The notes below the pieces were generated by a model. That model saw only the letters and a program-made list of their open reading frames with translations. It had not been told where the DNA came from and ran no database searches. Below, piece by piece: positions 42,427-49,914 of a stretch of DNA of 64,000 bases. How positions within the stretch are numbered: position 1 is the first letter of the stretch; each line of letters opens with the position of its first letter. The position numbers and the translations under genes are program-made. This DNA comes from M3007 sp046160625 (GTDB lineage Bacteria; Bacteroidota; Bacteroidia; Chitinophagales; Saprospiraceae), in the NCBI GenBank assembly GCA_046160625.1, contig JBJXGZ010000095.1, positions 40,039 to 104,038 on the forward strand, written 5' to 3'.

Positions 42427-44511
42427 ATGAAAAACAATCTCCTTTTATTGCTTTGTTTCGTGGCATTCGTCGGCTCGCTTTCGGCGCAATGGACGAAAAC
42501 CAAGGGACTGCCCGGTGGTTCTTTTGAACATTTTGTCCAAATCGCTGACACCACCTTTGCACAACACCACGCGGGCATTTATTTCTCTACCGATGGCGGC
42601 TTCACTTGGAAAAACCTCCTGACCTATGATTTTTATTGGAGTGGAAGATTGACTACCGATGGCCACAATCTCTTGGTGCGCCGATACGTCGTTGACCCCT
42701 TACAGCGATTGATACGCTCAAACGACGCGGGACAAAGCTGGATATCAATTCCCGTACCCGATACATTGTCCATTTCTTTCGAAGTAATAGTGGGGCCTTG
42801 GGTTGTGATCGGAACACCCGATGGCGCCTTCAGGACCGGCGACAATGGCGCGAGTTGGGAATTTATACACGATTACTTGGGCAATTTGGTCTTCGATGGC
42901 CAGCGGATTTTTGGTTGGGATGCCAATTCGCTCTTGGCTTCGGAAGATTTTGGCCAATCCTGGCAACCACTGACAAGCATCTCTAAAGCTTCTTACATTC
43001 TGGCCAAAGACAGCGTGATCATGGTGTTCCATTATGGCCAACCCAATAAGATCACCGTTTCAAAAGACAATGGCATGACTTGGGAAGCTTTTTCCCCCAA
43101 CCTTTCTTCCAATATGTACAATGCCGCGTGGCATGAAGGCGAAGTCTATGGTTTCAGGGGAAGTTCCATCTGGAAGACAAACGATTTTGGAGAAACTTGG
43201 CAGGAAACCACAACACCCAATTTGTACGTCATTTACAATGGCATAAGTGTAGGAAATGGGTTGCTGGTCGGCGGGGATGCAAATGGTATTTTTCGCAGCG
43301 ACAACGGCGGCGATTCCTGGGCTGCGGTTAATGAAGGCTTGATCGCCCAATCACCACCACAGTTGCGTTCTGTAGGGCAAAACCTTTTTGCACCGGGCAG
43401 GGAAGGCATTTATCACCTTGCCCCTGACCAGGAAAACTGGGAATTGCAACATGTGGATATTCAATTGCCTCCTTCTTTCTTTTCGTTTTTGGACTATGCT
43501 GAATTGAACGGAAATCAAATTGTAGCCATAAATGGCAAACCGTGGTTCTCCAATGATAGCGGCACAACATGGTCAGAATCAACGTTCGACAACTTTGGAT
43601 CTTATCAAATTGGACGCTTGGAAACTGCTGGAGGCAACGTCATCGGTTGGGGAGAAATCAATTTTGACTATTACGTCTCGTCAGACAAGGGGCAGTCTTT
43701 CCAGTACATGAATGCGCTGCAAACACAATACAATACTTATTGCCTGCAAATGGACTATGACAATGGAACCTTATATGCAGTAACAGGTCACAAACACCTT
43801 TGCAAATCCAGCGATGGTGGCGATCATTGGGAAGTGATCGGCTCTACCATTCCAATAGAATTGTTCGGAAGTCCACAATGGTTTGGAGGAGGTATGCTCT
43901 TCGTCCGCGACAATTCAGTATTTATTTTCAGCAATGATTCTGACAGTCAGTTTGGCACCAAAGTCCTGTTTTCCAATGACTTAGGCGAAACCTGGCAACT
44001 GTTCGACAACCTGACCACTGGCTTTCCCTGGGGCGAAGGCATTTTCAACGATTTGGTGGAAAGCGGCGGTTACCTCATTGCAGCAACAAAGGCCGGAATT
44101 TCCTATTCCTCCGATGGGGGAAGCACCTGGACGCCCTGGAATGAAGGCTTTCAAAATCGAGTGGCATCCCGGCTTTGTGTTCACGAAGGACAATTATGGT
44201 CATCCATGACCTCCGATGGCGTGTGGAAACGCTCCCTTTCCGAGCTTGCCCCGCTCTCTGCTGTTCAACCCCAATCCACCACCTCATTGAAGATTTTTCC
44301 AAACCCAACCAGTGATTATTTTCTGGTCGAAACAGATGGCGAAAGTGGCTGGCTGAGCGTTTGGGAAATCTTGGGCAAAACCGTTTACGTTGCAAAAACA
44401 AACGGCCAACACTTGGAAATCCCTTGCCAAAAATGGCCCGCTGGCATTTATCAGGTTTCGTTTGTTGGGGAAGCAACAAGCCGGGAAACTCGTGTGCTGA
44501 TTCAAAAATAA
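42427..44511 (+). CDS. T9SS-secreted BNR/VPS10-like repeat protein
   Basis: 694 residues: signal peptide (MKNNLLLLLCFVAFVGSLSA). Many BNR-type blades follow, of the form S.D.G.TW (YFSTDGGFTWKNL, RSNDAGQSWISIP, FRSDNGGDSWAAVNEGL, CKSSDGGDHWEVIG, YSSDGGSTWTPWNEGF). The C-terminal type A T9SS domain is FPNPTSDYFLVET...WPAGIYQVSF. Propellers of this class bind proteins or sugars; no sialidase catalytic residues stand out. It is related in architecture to the giant protein at 26760-30056 but carries its own T9SS tail. Confidence 0.9.
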   Translation: MKNNLLLLLCFVAFVGSLSAQWTKTKGLPGGSFEHFVQIADTTFAQHHAGIYFSTDGGFTWKNLLTYDFYWSGRLTTDGHNLLVRRYVVDPLQRLIRSNDAGQSWISIPVPDTLSISFEVIVGPWVVIGTPDGAFRTGDNGASWEFIHDYLGNLVFDGQRIFGWDANSLLASEDFGQSWQPLTSISKASYILAKDSVIMVFHYGQPNKITVSKDNGMTWEAFSPNLSSNMYNAAWHEGEVYGFRGSSIWKTNDFGETWQETTTPNLYVIYNGISVGNGLLVGGDANGIFRSDNGGDSWAAVNEGLIAQSPPQLRSVGQNLFAPGREGIYHLAPDQENWELQHVDIQLPPSFFSFLDYAELNGNQIVAINGKPWFSNDSGTTWSESTFDNFGSYQIGRLETAGGNVIGWGEINFDYYVSSDKGQSFQYMNALQTQYNTYCLQMDYDNGTLYAVTGHKHLCKSSDGGDHWEVIGSTIPIELFGSPQWFGGGMLFVRDNSVFIFSNDSDSQFGTKVLFSNDLGETWQLFDNLTTGFPWGEGIFNDLVESGGYLIAATKAGISYSSDGGSTWTPWNEGFQNRVASRLCVHEGQLWSSMTSDGVWKRSLSELAPLSAVQPQSTTSLKIFPNPTSDYFLVETDGESGWLSVWEILGKTVYVAKTNGQHLEIPCQKWPAGIYQVSFVGEATSRETRVLIQK

Positions 44512-44575
44512 GGATTCTTGTCAGGATGTAATTGCTAATGATTTTCAATAGAGAGAAATTTGCCCAAAGTCTAAG

Positions 44576-44583
44576 TACTTTTG
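44576..44583 (+). promoter_or_regulatory. Candidate -7 box (TACTTTTG)
   Basis: An exact TAnnTTTG match 22 bases before the ATG at 44606. No TTTG at the ideal -33 position. Confidence 0.5.
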
Positions 44584-44605
44584 CGCCCTTACTAAAATTT
44601 AAAAC

Positions 44606-45154
44606 ATGAAATTTCTATCCATCCTTACCATCGCTGCACTCTGTGCTATAAGCGTTTTCTCAGCATGTGGCGGCGACAGCGCTGCCTCCAAAGACGCCGC
44701 CACTGAAACCACTGGCGACCAAGCGCCTACTACCGACCCAATGGCGAATTTCCCTGATCCAAACGGAGCGCCTCCTCCTCCCACCGCTGAACCTGCGCAA
44801 AATGCGGCTGGACTTTGGCACTATACCTGCCCAAAAGGCTGCAAAGGAGGTGCTGGTTCCGCGGTGGCTTGCGCAACCTGCGGCACTACACTCGTACATA
44901 GCCAGACTTATCACGGCGCACCGGGAGCTCCGCCTCCTGGAAACCCTGCTACAACAACCCCAACTGCAACACCCGGTGCCCCAGGTGCTTCAACGGTTAC
45001 AATGCCCGCTCCAACAAAGAATGAACCACCACAGAATGCAGCTGGTGTATGGCACTATAAATGTCCAGGCGGCTGCGCAGGCGGCGGCGGGTCGGCAATT
45101 GCATGCGGCAAGTGCGGCAAAACGATGGAACACAACCCGGCCTACCACCAATAA
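44606..45154 (+). CDS. Lipoprotein with two Cys-rich zinc-ribbon-like motifs
   Basis: 182 residues. The lipoprotein signal ends SVFSACGG (Cys about 22). Two copies of a 38-residue motif follow, QNAAGLWHYTCPKGCKGGAG ... CATCGTTLVHSQTYH and QNAAGVWHYKCPGGCAGGGG ... CGKCGKTMEHNPAYH, joined by a Pro/Thr-rich linker (about 105-140). Each has CxxGC and CxxC pairs plus His residues, suited to binding zinc or another metal. I recall similar single motifs in Bacteroidota lipoproteins of unknown function. Metal binding on the periplasmic face is inferred. Confidence 0.82.
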   Translation: MKFLSILTIAALCAISVFSACGGDSAASKDAATETTGDQAPTTDPMANFPDPNGAPPPPTAEPAQNAAGLWHYTCPKGCKGGAGSAVACATCGTTLVHSQTYHGAPGAPPPGNPATTTPTATPGAPGASTVTMPAPTKNEPPQNAAGVWHYKCPGGCAGGGGSAIACGKCGKTMEHNPAYHQ

Positions 45155-45183
45155 GCGTGTAGCATGGGCCGTCCCGTGATTAA

Positions 45184-45339
45184 AAATTAAACAGCAAAAC
45201 CGCAAAACCGGAGAACAGGAAAATATAAAACTAAGAAGCGCATGATCTCAATGAAGAAGCGATTTTGGCCTTTTTCAGATCATAATGTTCAGTTTTATAT
45301 TTTCCTGTTCTCCTGTTTTGCGGTTTTGCTGTTTAATTT
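45184..45339. repeat. Intergenic inverted repeat, 49-bp arms with one mismatch, between convergent genes
   Basis: Arms 45184-45232 and 45291-45339 (AAATTAAACAGCAAAACCGC ... GGAAAATATAAAACT). The loop holds a further ATGATCT/AGATCAT pair. It lies between the metal-motif lipoprotein stop (45154) and the convergent PepSY-like stop (45356). A diverged single arm occurs at 34088-34166. Confidence 0.92.
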
Positions 45340-45355
45340 GGGTGTCTTCTAAAAA

Positions 45356-45760
45356 TCAGGATTGCTTTACTGGATTGCCTTGCTCATCGAACAAGAGATC
45401 TTTGCGCCCCACTTCTGCTTCATAAGTAACTATCCCTTTGGCGTTGGTAATCTTAACCGTTTCTTTTACTTTTTTCCCTTTGAGCGCTTCCTGAACGGCT
45501 TTCGGCAATTCAGAAAACGGGATAGGCACTTCCGTTTCCAACAGATTGCCTTTTGCATCGTATACAACGGACATTTCCTGGTCCTCGGCCATTTCGAATT
45601 CTACTTCAAAATTGCCGTCCTCTAGTTCCCATTCTACATCATCCGCATTGGGATAGGCTTTGGCAAAAGCCATTTTCACGGTTTCGGGTACTTTGGAGGC
45701 CTGACTGAAAGCGGTTTGCGCGAAAGCAAACAGGGCGATGAAAAGCATCACATTTTTCAT
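45356..45760 (-). CDS. Secreted PepSY-like protein
   Basis: 134 residues with a signal peptide (MKNVMLFIALFAFAQTAFSQ). Two PepSY-like (PF11396-type) halves are visible: VPETVKMAFAKAYPNADDVE with WELEDGNFEVEFEM, and LPKAVQEALKGKKVKETVKI with TYEAEVGRKDLLFDEQGN. These small periplasmic proteins are thought to bind or inhibit envelope partners. The second PepSY-like gene lies 81 bases upstream on the same strand. Confidence 0.88.
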   Translation of the reverse strand: MKNVMLFIALFAFAQTAFSQASKVPETVKMAFAKAYPNADDVEWELEDGNFEVEFEMAEDQEMSVVYDAKGNLLETEVPIPFSELPKAVQEALKGKKVKETVKITNAKGIVTYEAEVGRKDLLFDEQGNPVKQS

Positions 45761-45825
45761 AGAAAAAATTTTGAAAAGATTGAAGATAGAAAGTTAACGT
45801 ATTGCATAAGGTCATCGAATTATTA

Positions 45826-45833
45826 CAAAGGTA
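45826..45833 (-). promoter_or_regulatory. Candidate -7 box (TACCTTTG)
   Basis: Complement of CAAAGGTA, an exact TAnnTTTG match about 65 bases before the PepSY-like start at 45760, within the 81-base spacer. The -33 element is not clear. Confidence 0.5.
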
Positions 45834-45841
45834 AACTGTAA

Positions 45842-46321
45842 TTACTCCTCGTCCTTCTCGCAAATCACAGTACCTTCTGTGTCAAACAGTACCTCCTTAT
45901 TGGTACTGCCTTTTTCCAAATCCAATTCGTATCGGGTAGAGCCGTCTGCCATATTCAGTTTAGAGGCCTCTTCGATCTTAAACCCACCGTATTTGCTGGC
46001 AATGGCGCTTGTCACCGATGCAGGCAGATCGGGCAACACGATTTCAGTTTCTGAATAGAGGAAGGCACCTGCTGTGTCGAAAGTCAATTCAAGGTCATTT
46101 TCCTCGCCTTGTTCAATCTCAACCTCGTACACCGATGTGCCAAAGCAATCAGTTTCTGTTTCTGCTTCATCCAGGGTATAGCCAGGGTAGTTGGCATCTA
46201 CATAGGTTTTGATGGACGCGGGAAGATCGCCCAGGGGAAAATTGCCCTCTTCTTCGCAGGCGGCGAACTGGAACACCGCCCAAGCGGCGAGGGCAAAAAT
46301 AAGGAGCAATGATTTTTTCAT
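45842..46321 (-). CDS. PepSY-like lipoprotein
   Basis: 159 residues from the ATG at 46321 (MKKSLLLIFALAAWAVFQFA then AC, lipobox Cys about 22); the longer frame to 46438 has no signal. Two PepSY-like repeats follow: LPASIKTYVDANYPGYTLDE with VYEVEIEQGEENDLELTFD, and LPASVTSAIASKYGGFKIEE with TRYELDLEKGSTNKEVLFD. The two halves look like an internal duplication. It forms a probable functional pair with the gene downstream. Confidence 0.88.
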   Translation of the reverse strand: MKKSLLLIFALAAWAVFQFAACEEEGNFPLGDLPASIKTYVDANYPGYTLDEAETETDCFGTSVYEVEIEQGEENDLELTFDTAGAFLYSETEIVLPDLPASVTSAIASKYGGFKIEEASKLNMADGSTRYELDLEKGSTNKEVLFDTEGTVICEKDEE

Positions 46322-46456
46322 AATCGCAGGATTTGAAAATTTATATGGTGATAAAGTGTTGGAATCAAGGGCTCGGAGAAGCAAAGCATAAAAGTGGAAC
46401 GAGCCGAAGCCCGCTCCACTGTTTTCCACACTAACCAATGTATGAAGTCAATTCAA

Positions 46457-47413
46457 TCACTCGTTGTCTTCCGGGAAAATAATCTCAATAGGCTCTGTCG
46501 AGAGGTTCACGTTCCCAAATACGCCCAACGCTCCTTTGAACTGAAACTCCTTCAAAATCACCGGTTCAATAAAGGGGTTAAGGCTCGCCTGTTTCAATTT
46601 GTCCAAGTGGTCGTACCACACGGCGGCATTTTTGTCCAGGCTTTGCAAGCGTACAATGGCCACATCGTCTTGCTTGAAGGTATGCGACGGCTCCATGATG
46701 ATGCGACTGATTTGCCCGTCGGCGTTTTTGTCAAAGTACACAAACCAGCCTATGTCCTCAATGACGGTACTGCCCGCGCCTAGACATTTTGGGTTGTATT
46801 CGTATGTATCAATGGTGTACACCGTGCTGTCCACCTCGCGGGTCATGTGGAAGCGGTAAAAATTCTCCACACCTGCAGGGTCCGTAAAATCAATGATAAC
46901 CCCCTGGTGCTCGCCATAGGCATCGCGGAACGAGTTGGTGTACGACACTTCGTCCATTTCCACGGGCAGCACGTTGGTGGTGGTGTTTGCAGTATATGTT
47001 TTGTCCCCGATTTTCACCGTCAAAGTGTACGTCACGTTTGGTTTCGTCGCGATTTGCCCGCCATAATGCGGTTGCCAACGGCAGTAATAGTGGTCGTAAA
47101 TTGAATCCATTTTCAAGGTTTCCTGCTCGCCGCCGCCCGAAATAACGACTTCTGCTTCGCGGGCAAACAGCGCGGAAGGCGTAGCCTCCGAGTCAAAAAA
47201 TGGCACCGAGCGGCTCACATAAACGATTGGCATCGTGCCAGGCATGAGGAGGCACTCGATGACGGGTCTGCTCTCGTAGGCGGGCGGGTCAATCACGATA
47301 ATCTTTTCGCAGGATTGTAGGAGGAGCGCGAGGATGCCAACAAGGGCAATGAGATTTGACAACTTTTCAAAAGTTGTCAAATCTGGCCTACTGCTAATGA
47401 TATATGATTTCAT
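46457..47413 (-). CDS. DUF4249 lipoprotein, partner of TonB receptor
   Basis: 318 residues. A hydrophobic stretch ends LLLQSCEK (lipobox Cys about 34), then VIDPPAYESRPVIECLLMPG and VYVSRSVPFFD, the DUF4249 opening, followed by strand-rich sequence (VTYTLTVKIGDKTYTANTT). In Bacteroidota DUF4249 lipoproteins are typically encoded with a TonB-dependent receptor, and here the receptor gene ends five bases upstream, so the two form an operon. The codons for residues of about 11-20 are part of a 27-bp palindrome (47355-47381), which may have lengthened the N-terminus. Confidence 0.87.
   Translation of the reverse strand: MKSYIISSRPDLTTFEKLSNLIALVGILALLLQSCEKIIVIDPPAYESRPVIECLLMPGTMPIVYVSRSVPFFDSEATPSALFAREAEVVISGGGEQETLKMDSIYDHYYCRWQPHYGGQIATKPNVTYTLTVKIGDKTYTANTTTNVLPVEMDEVSYTNSFRDAYGEHQGVIIDFTDPAGVENFYRFHMTREVDSTVYTIDTYEYNPKCLGAGSTVIEDIGWFVYFDKNADGQISRIIMEPSHTFKQDDVAIVRLQSLDKNAAVWYDHLDKLKQASLNPFIEPVILKEFQFKGALGVFGNVNLSTEPIEIIFPEDNE
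47355..47381. repeat. 27-bp palindrome inside DUF4249 signal-sequence codons
   Basis: TTTGACAACTTTT, C, AAAAGTTGTCAAA: perfect 13-bp arms around one base. It is read through in frame near the N-terminus of the DUF4249 gene, before the lipobox. Confidence 0.9.
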
Positions 47414-47418
47414 TGTTC

Positions 47419-49836
47419 CTAAAATTTGAAATTGTATGAAAACCCCGGTATGATCGGCAGCAATGCCACCTGCTTCGCCGTGGGCTTGTTCGTGATGATG
47501 TTCAGGTCCGTGTACACGAAATATTGATTTTGGCGACTGTACAAATTATACAGACTGAATACCATTTCCGATTCGTATTTCCATTTAAAAAACCTGACCG
47601 TTTTGCGCCGCGTGGCGGCTACATCCAAACGGTGGTAGGATTTTAGGCGGTAGTTGTTGTAGTCGGCATAATCCCAATAATGCCCGCTGTACAGCGAACC
47701 GCCTTGCGCGAGCATGAACCGTCCGCCGGGGAGCGTGAACGCGGCACCTGAATAGTACACAAAATCGGCGGAGACCGTCCAGCGTTTCGAGAGTTTGTAA
47801 ACGCCTACTACTGCAAGGTTGTGCCTTCGGTCGTACTTGAAGGGGAACTCGCGCCCCAGGTTGATTTTGTCAAATTGTTGCGTGGTTTTGGAGAGTGTGT
47901 AACTCAGCCAGCCGTTCAGTTTCCCAAAATTCTTCTTGACAAAAAACTCCACGCCGTAACTCTCGCCTTTGCCAAACACCACCACATCGTCAAAATTAGT
48001 TTGTTCCAACAGTTGCGTGCCTTCTCCAAATAGCACCTGGTTTTGCATGGTTTTGTAGTACGCCTCCACGCTTGCTTCGATCTTGTTTTCTTTGAAATTG
48101 CGGAAATACCCAAGCGCGTATTGTTCCGAACCCTGCGGCTGAATGACTCGGCTCGAAGGAATCCAAAGATCAGTTGGCAGTGCGGCGGTAGAGCCAGACA
48201 CGAGGTGTAGAAACTGGTTCATTAGCGTGTAGGAAGCTTTCAGGGAGCTTTTCTGGTTGAGCGAAATTTTAAGGGAAGCCCGGGGTTCCAATCGGTAATA
48301 CGTGGTGTCGTCCTTTGCCAGCCCAAGGCTTGTTGTAGGTAAGGTGCGGTAGGCAGTCGCGCGGAGGCCAAGGTTGAGCGCAAAGCGGCGGTTCAAAGTC
48401 CACTCGTCATTGAGGTACACGGCGGCTTCCTCAGTGCTGCGCGGGTTGATTTTGTTGATGTTTATTTGTTGGATACTGGTGTCCTTGGGTACACCAGTTG
48501 CCTTGCCAGAGGAAGTAAAATCATGACGCGCCACTTGAGCTCCGAACAGTATCCGATGCCGCGCATTGGGGAAATATTGGAATTCCATTTTTCCGGAATA
48601 ATCCTCGATGCCGGTGTAGAACTGGGTGTAACTTTTGGCTTTTATGCCATAGTAGTTTTGGAAATAACTGTTGAAAAAGAAGGAGGTGTTGAGGAAAAGT
48701 TTCTGCCCAAAAATATGGTTCCAGCGCACAGTCCCGGTGCGGTTCCCAAAGCCGAGGCCAAATTGAAGGCCAGTCGGGTCGGTGTACCCCGCAATGTCGC
48801 GGCCTTGAAAAAAACTCAGGTACAGGCGGTCTTTTTCCGACAGTTGCCAATTCACTTTTGCGTTCAGGTCGTAGAAGTGATAATCTTTTGTGGTGTTCCT
48901 CTTGATGAACGGTTTTGCCAAAATATCAAGGTAACTGCGCCGCCCCGACACAATGAACGAAGCTTTGTTTCTTTTTAAAGGCCCCTCCACGGTCAAATGC
49001 GATGACAACAGACCGATACCGCCCTGCGTAACGAACTCCTGGTTGTTGCCTTCTTTCATCGAAATATCGAGGATGGAGGATAGCCGCCCACCAAAGTTTG
49101 CCGGGAAACCTCCTTTTACCAGGGTCACATTGTTCAAAGCCCGCGCATTGAAAGTACTGACCAGGCCGAACAAGTGATTGGGGTTATATATGGTGGCTTC
49201 GTCCAACTGCACGAGGTTTTGGTCGGCGTTGCCGCCGCGTACAAAAAACCCGGTGGTGCCCTCATTGCCTGATTGTACACCCGGCAGCAGTTGGATGACT
49301 TTGAGCACATCGGTTTCGCCAAGGATTGCGGGGAGTTGGCGGATGAGCTTTACAGGAATGTCAATCACGCCCATTTGTGGCCGCTGCACATTGTCGTCAG
49401 TAGGTTTTTGGGCACTGATTTCTACTTCTTTTAACATGGTCCCACTAGAACTCAGGAAAATATCCAGTTTGTAGTTTTGGGTAAAAAAGACCTTTTTAAC
49501 TTGAGATTCGTAGCCAAGATAGGCAAACACTACAGTGACACTGTCTCGAGCCGGAGCGGTGAGCGAGTAAAAGCCATAAGCATTGCTGGTCGTACCGACC
49601 CCTAAAGTGGGGATATGCACCGATGCGCCGATAAGCGATTCGCCGCTCTCGGCATCATGGAGGGTGCCAGAGATGGTATGGCTTGCCTGTTTGTAGCCGT
49701 GCGCGAGAGCAGGAGATTGGGCAAAACCGAAGGACGGAATTGCCAGTTGCAAGGCTATTGCGTTTATGTTTACTAAACTTTTAAAGTTTAGTAAACGTCC
49801 AAGTTGAGCCATCGAAATCAAGGCGCGTGACTTCAT
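47419..49836 (-). CDS. TonB-dependent outer membrane receptor
   Basis: 805 residues. The signal region ends in SFGFAQ. A carboxypeptidase-like domain follows (HTISGTLHDAESGESLIGAS ... TTSNAYGFYSL, about 55-130), then a plug domain (LIRQLPAILGETDVLKVIQL, FFVRGGNADQNLVQLDEATI) and a 22-strand barrel ending IIPGFSYNFKF. It takes up a large nutrient or complex across the outer membrane with TonB energy, probably together with the DUF4249 lipoprotein. The N-terminal codons include a 29-bp palindrome. An ECF-type promoter motif lies 43-69 bases before the start. Confidence 0.93.
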   Translation of the reverse strand: MKSRALISMAQLGRLLNFKSLVNINAIALQLAIPSFGFAQSPALAHGYKQASHTISGTLHDAESGESLIGASVHIPTLGVGTTSNAYGFYSLTAPARDSVTVVFAYLGYESQVKKVFFTQNYKLDIFLSSSGTMLKEVEISAQKPTDDNVQRPQMGVIDIPVKLIRQLPAILGETDVLKVIQLLPGVQSGNEGTTGFFVRGGNADQNLVQLDEATIYNPNHLFGLVSTFNARALNNVTLVKGGFPANFGGRLSSILDISMKEGNNQEFVTQGGIGLLSSHLTVEGPLKRNKASFIVSGRRSYLDILAKPFIKRNTTKDYHFYDLNAKVNWQLSEKDRLYLSFFQGRDIAGYTDPTGLQFGLGFGNRTGTVRWNHIFGQKLFLNTSFFFNSYFQNYYGIKAKSYTQFYTGIEDYSGKMEFQYFPNARHRILFGAQVARHDFTSSGKATGVPKDTSIQQININKINPRSTEEAAVYLNDEWTLNRRFALNLGLRATAYRTLPTTSLGLAKDDTTYYRLEPRASLKISLNQKSSLKASYTLMNQFLHLVSGSTAALPTDLWIPSSRVIQPQGSEQYALGYFRNFKENKIEASVEAYYKTMQNQVLFGEGTQLLEQTNFDDVVVFGKGESYGVEFFVKKNFGKLNGWLSYTLSKTTQQFDKINLGREFPFKYDRRHNLAVVGVYKLSKRWTVSADFVYYSGAAFTLPGGRFMLAQGGSLYSGHYWDYADYNNYRLKSYHRLDVAATRRKTVRFFKWKYESEMVFSLYNLYSRQNQYFVYTDLNIITNKPTAKQVALLPIIPGFSYNFKF
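49768..49796. repeat. 29-bp palindrome inside TonB receptor signal-sequence codons
   Basis: GTTTACTAAACTTT, T, AAAGTTTAGTAAAC: perfect 14-bp arms around one base, in frame within the first 25 codons. It has the same type and relative place as the 27-bp palindrome in the next gene. Confidence 0.9.
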
Positions 49837-49878
49837 GTTGGGTTGGATTTTTTTGAAAGTGCAGGGGTTATTTGTCTG

Positions 49879-49905
49879 TACGCGAAAAGACGGGGAGAAA
49901 GCTGC
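49879..49905 (-). promoter_or_regulatory. ECF-type promoter motif (GCAGCTT ... CGTA)
   Basis: Minus strand: ACGCAGCTTTCT, then CGTA starting exactly 23 bases after the G of GCAGC (complement of 49879-49882). The same pair with the same spacing occurs at three other starts in this block, including the sigma factor gene. It lies about 43 bases before the TonB receptor start. Confidence 0.6.
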
Positions 49906-49914
49906 GTGGAAAGA

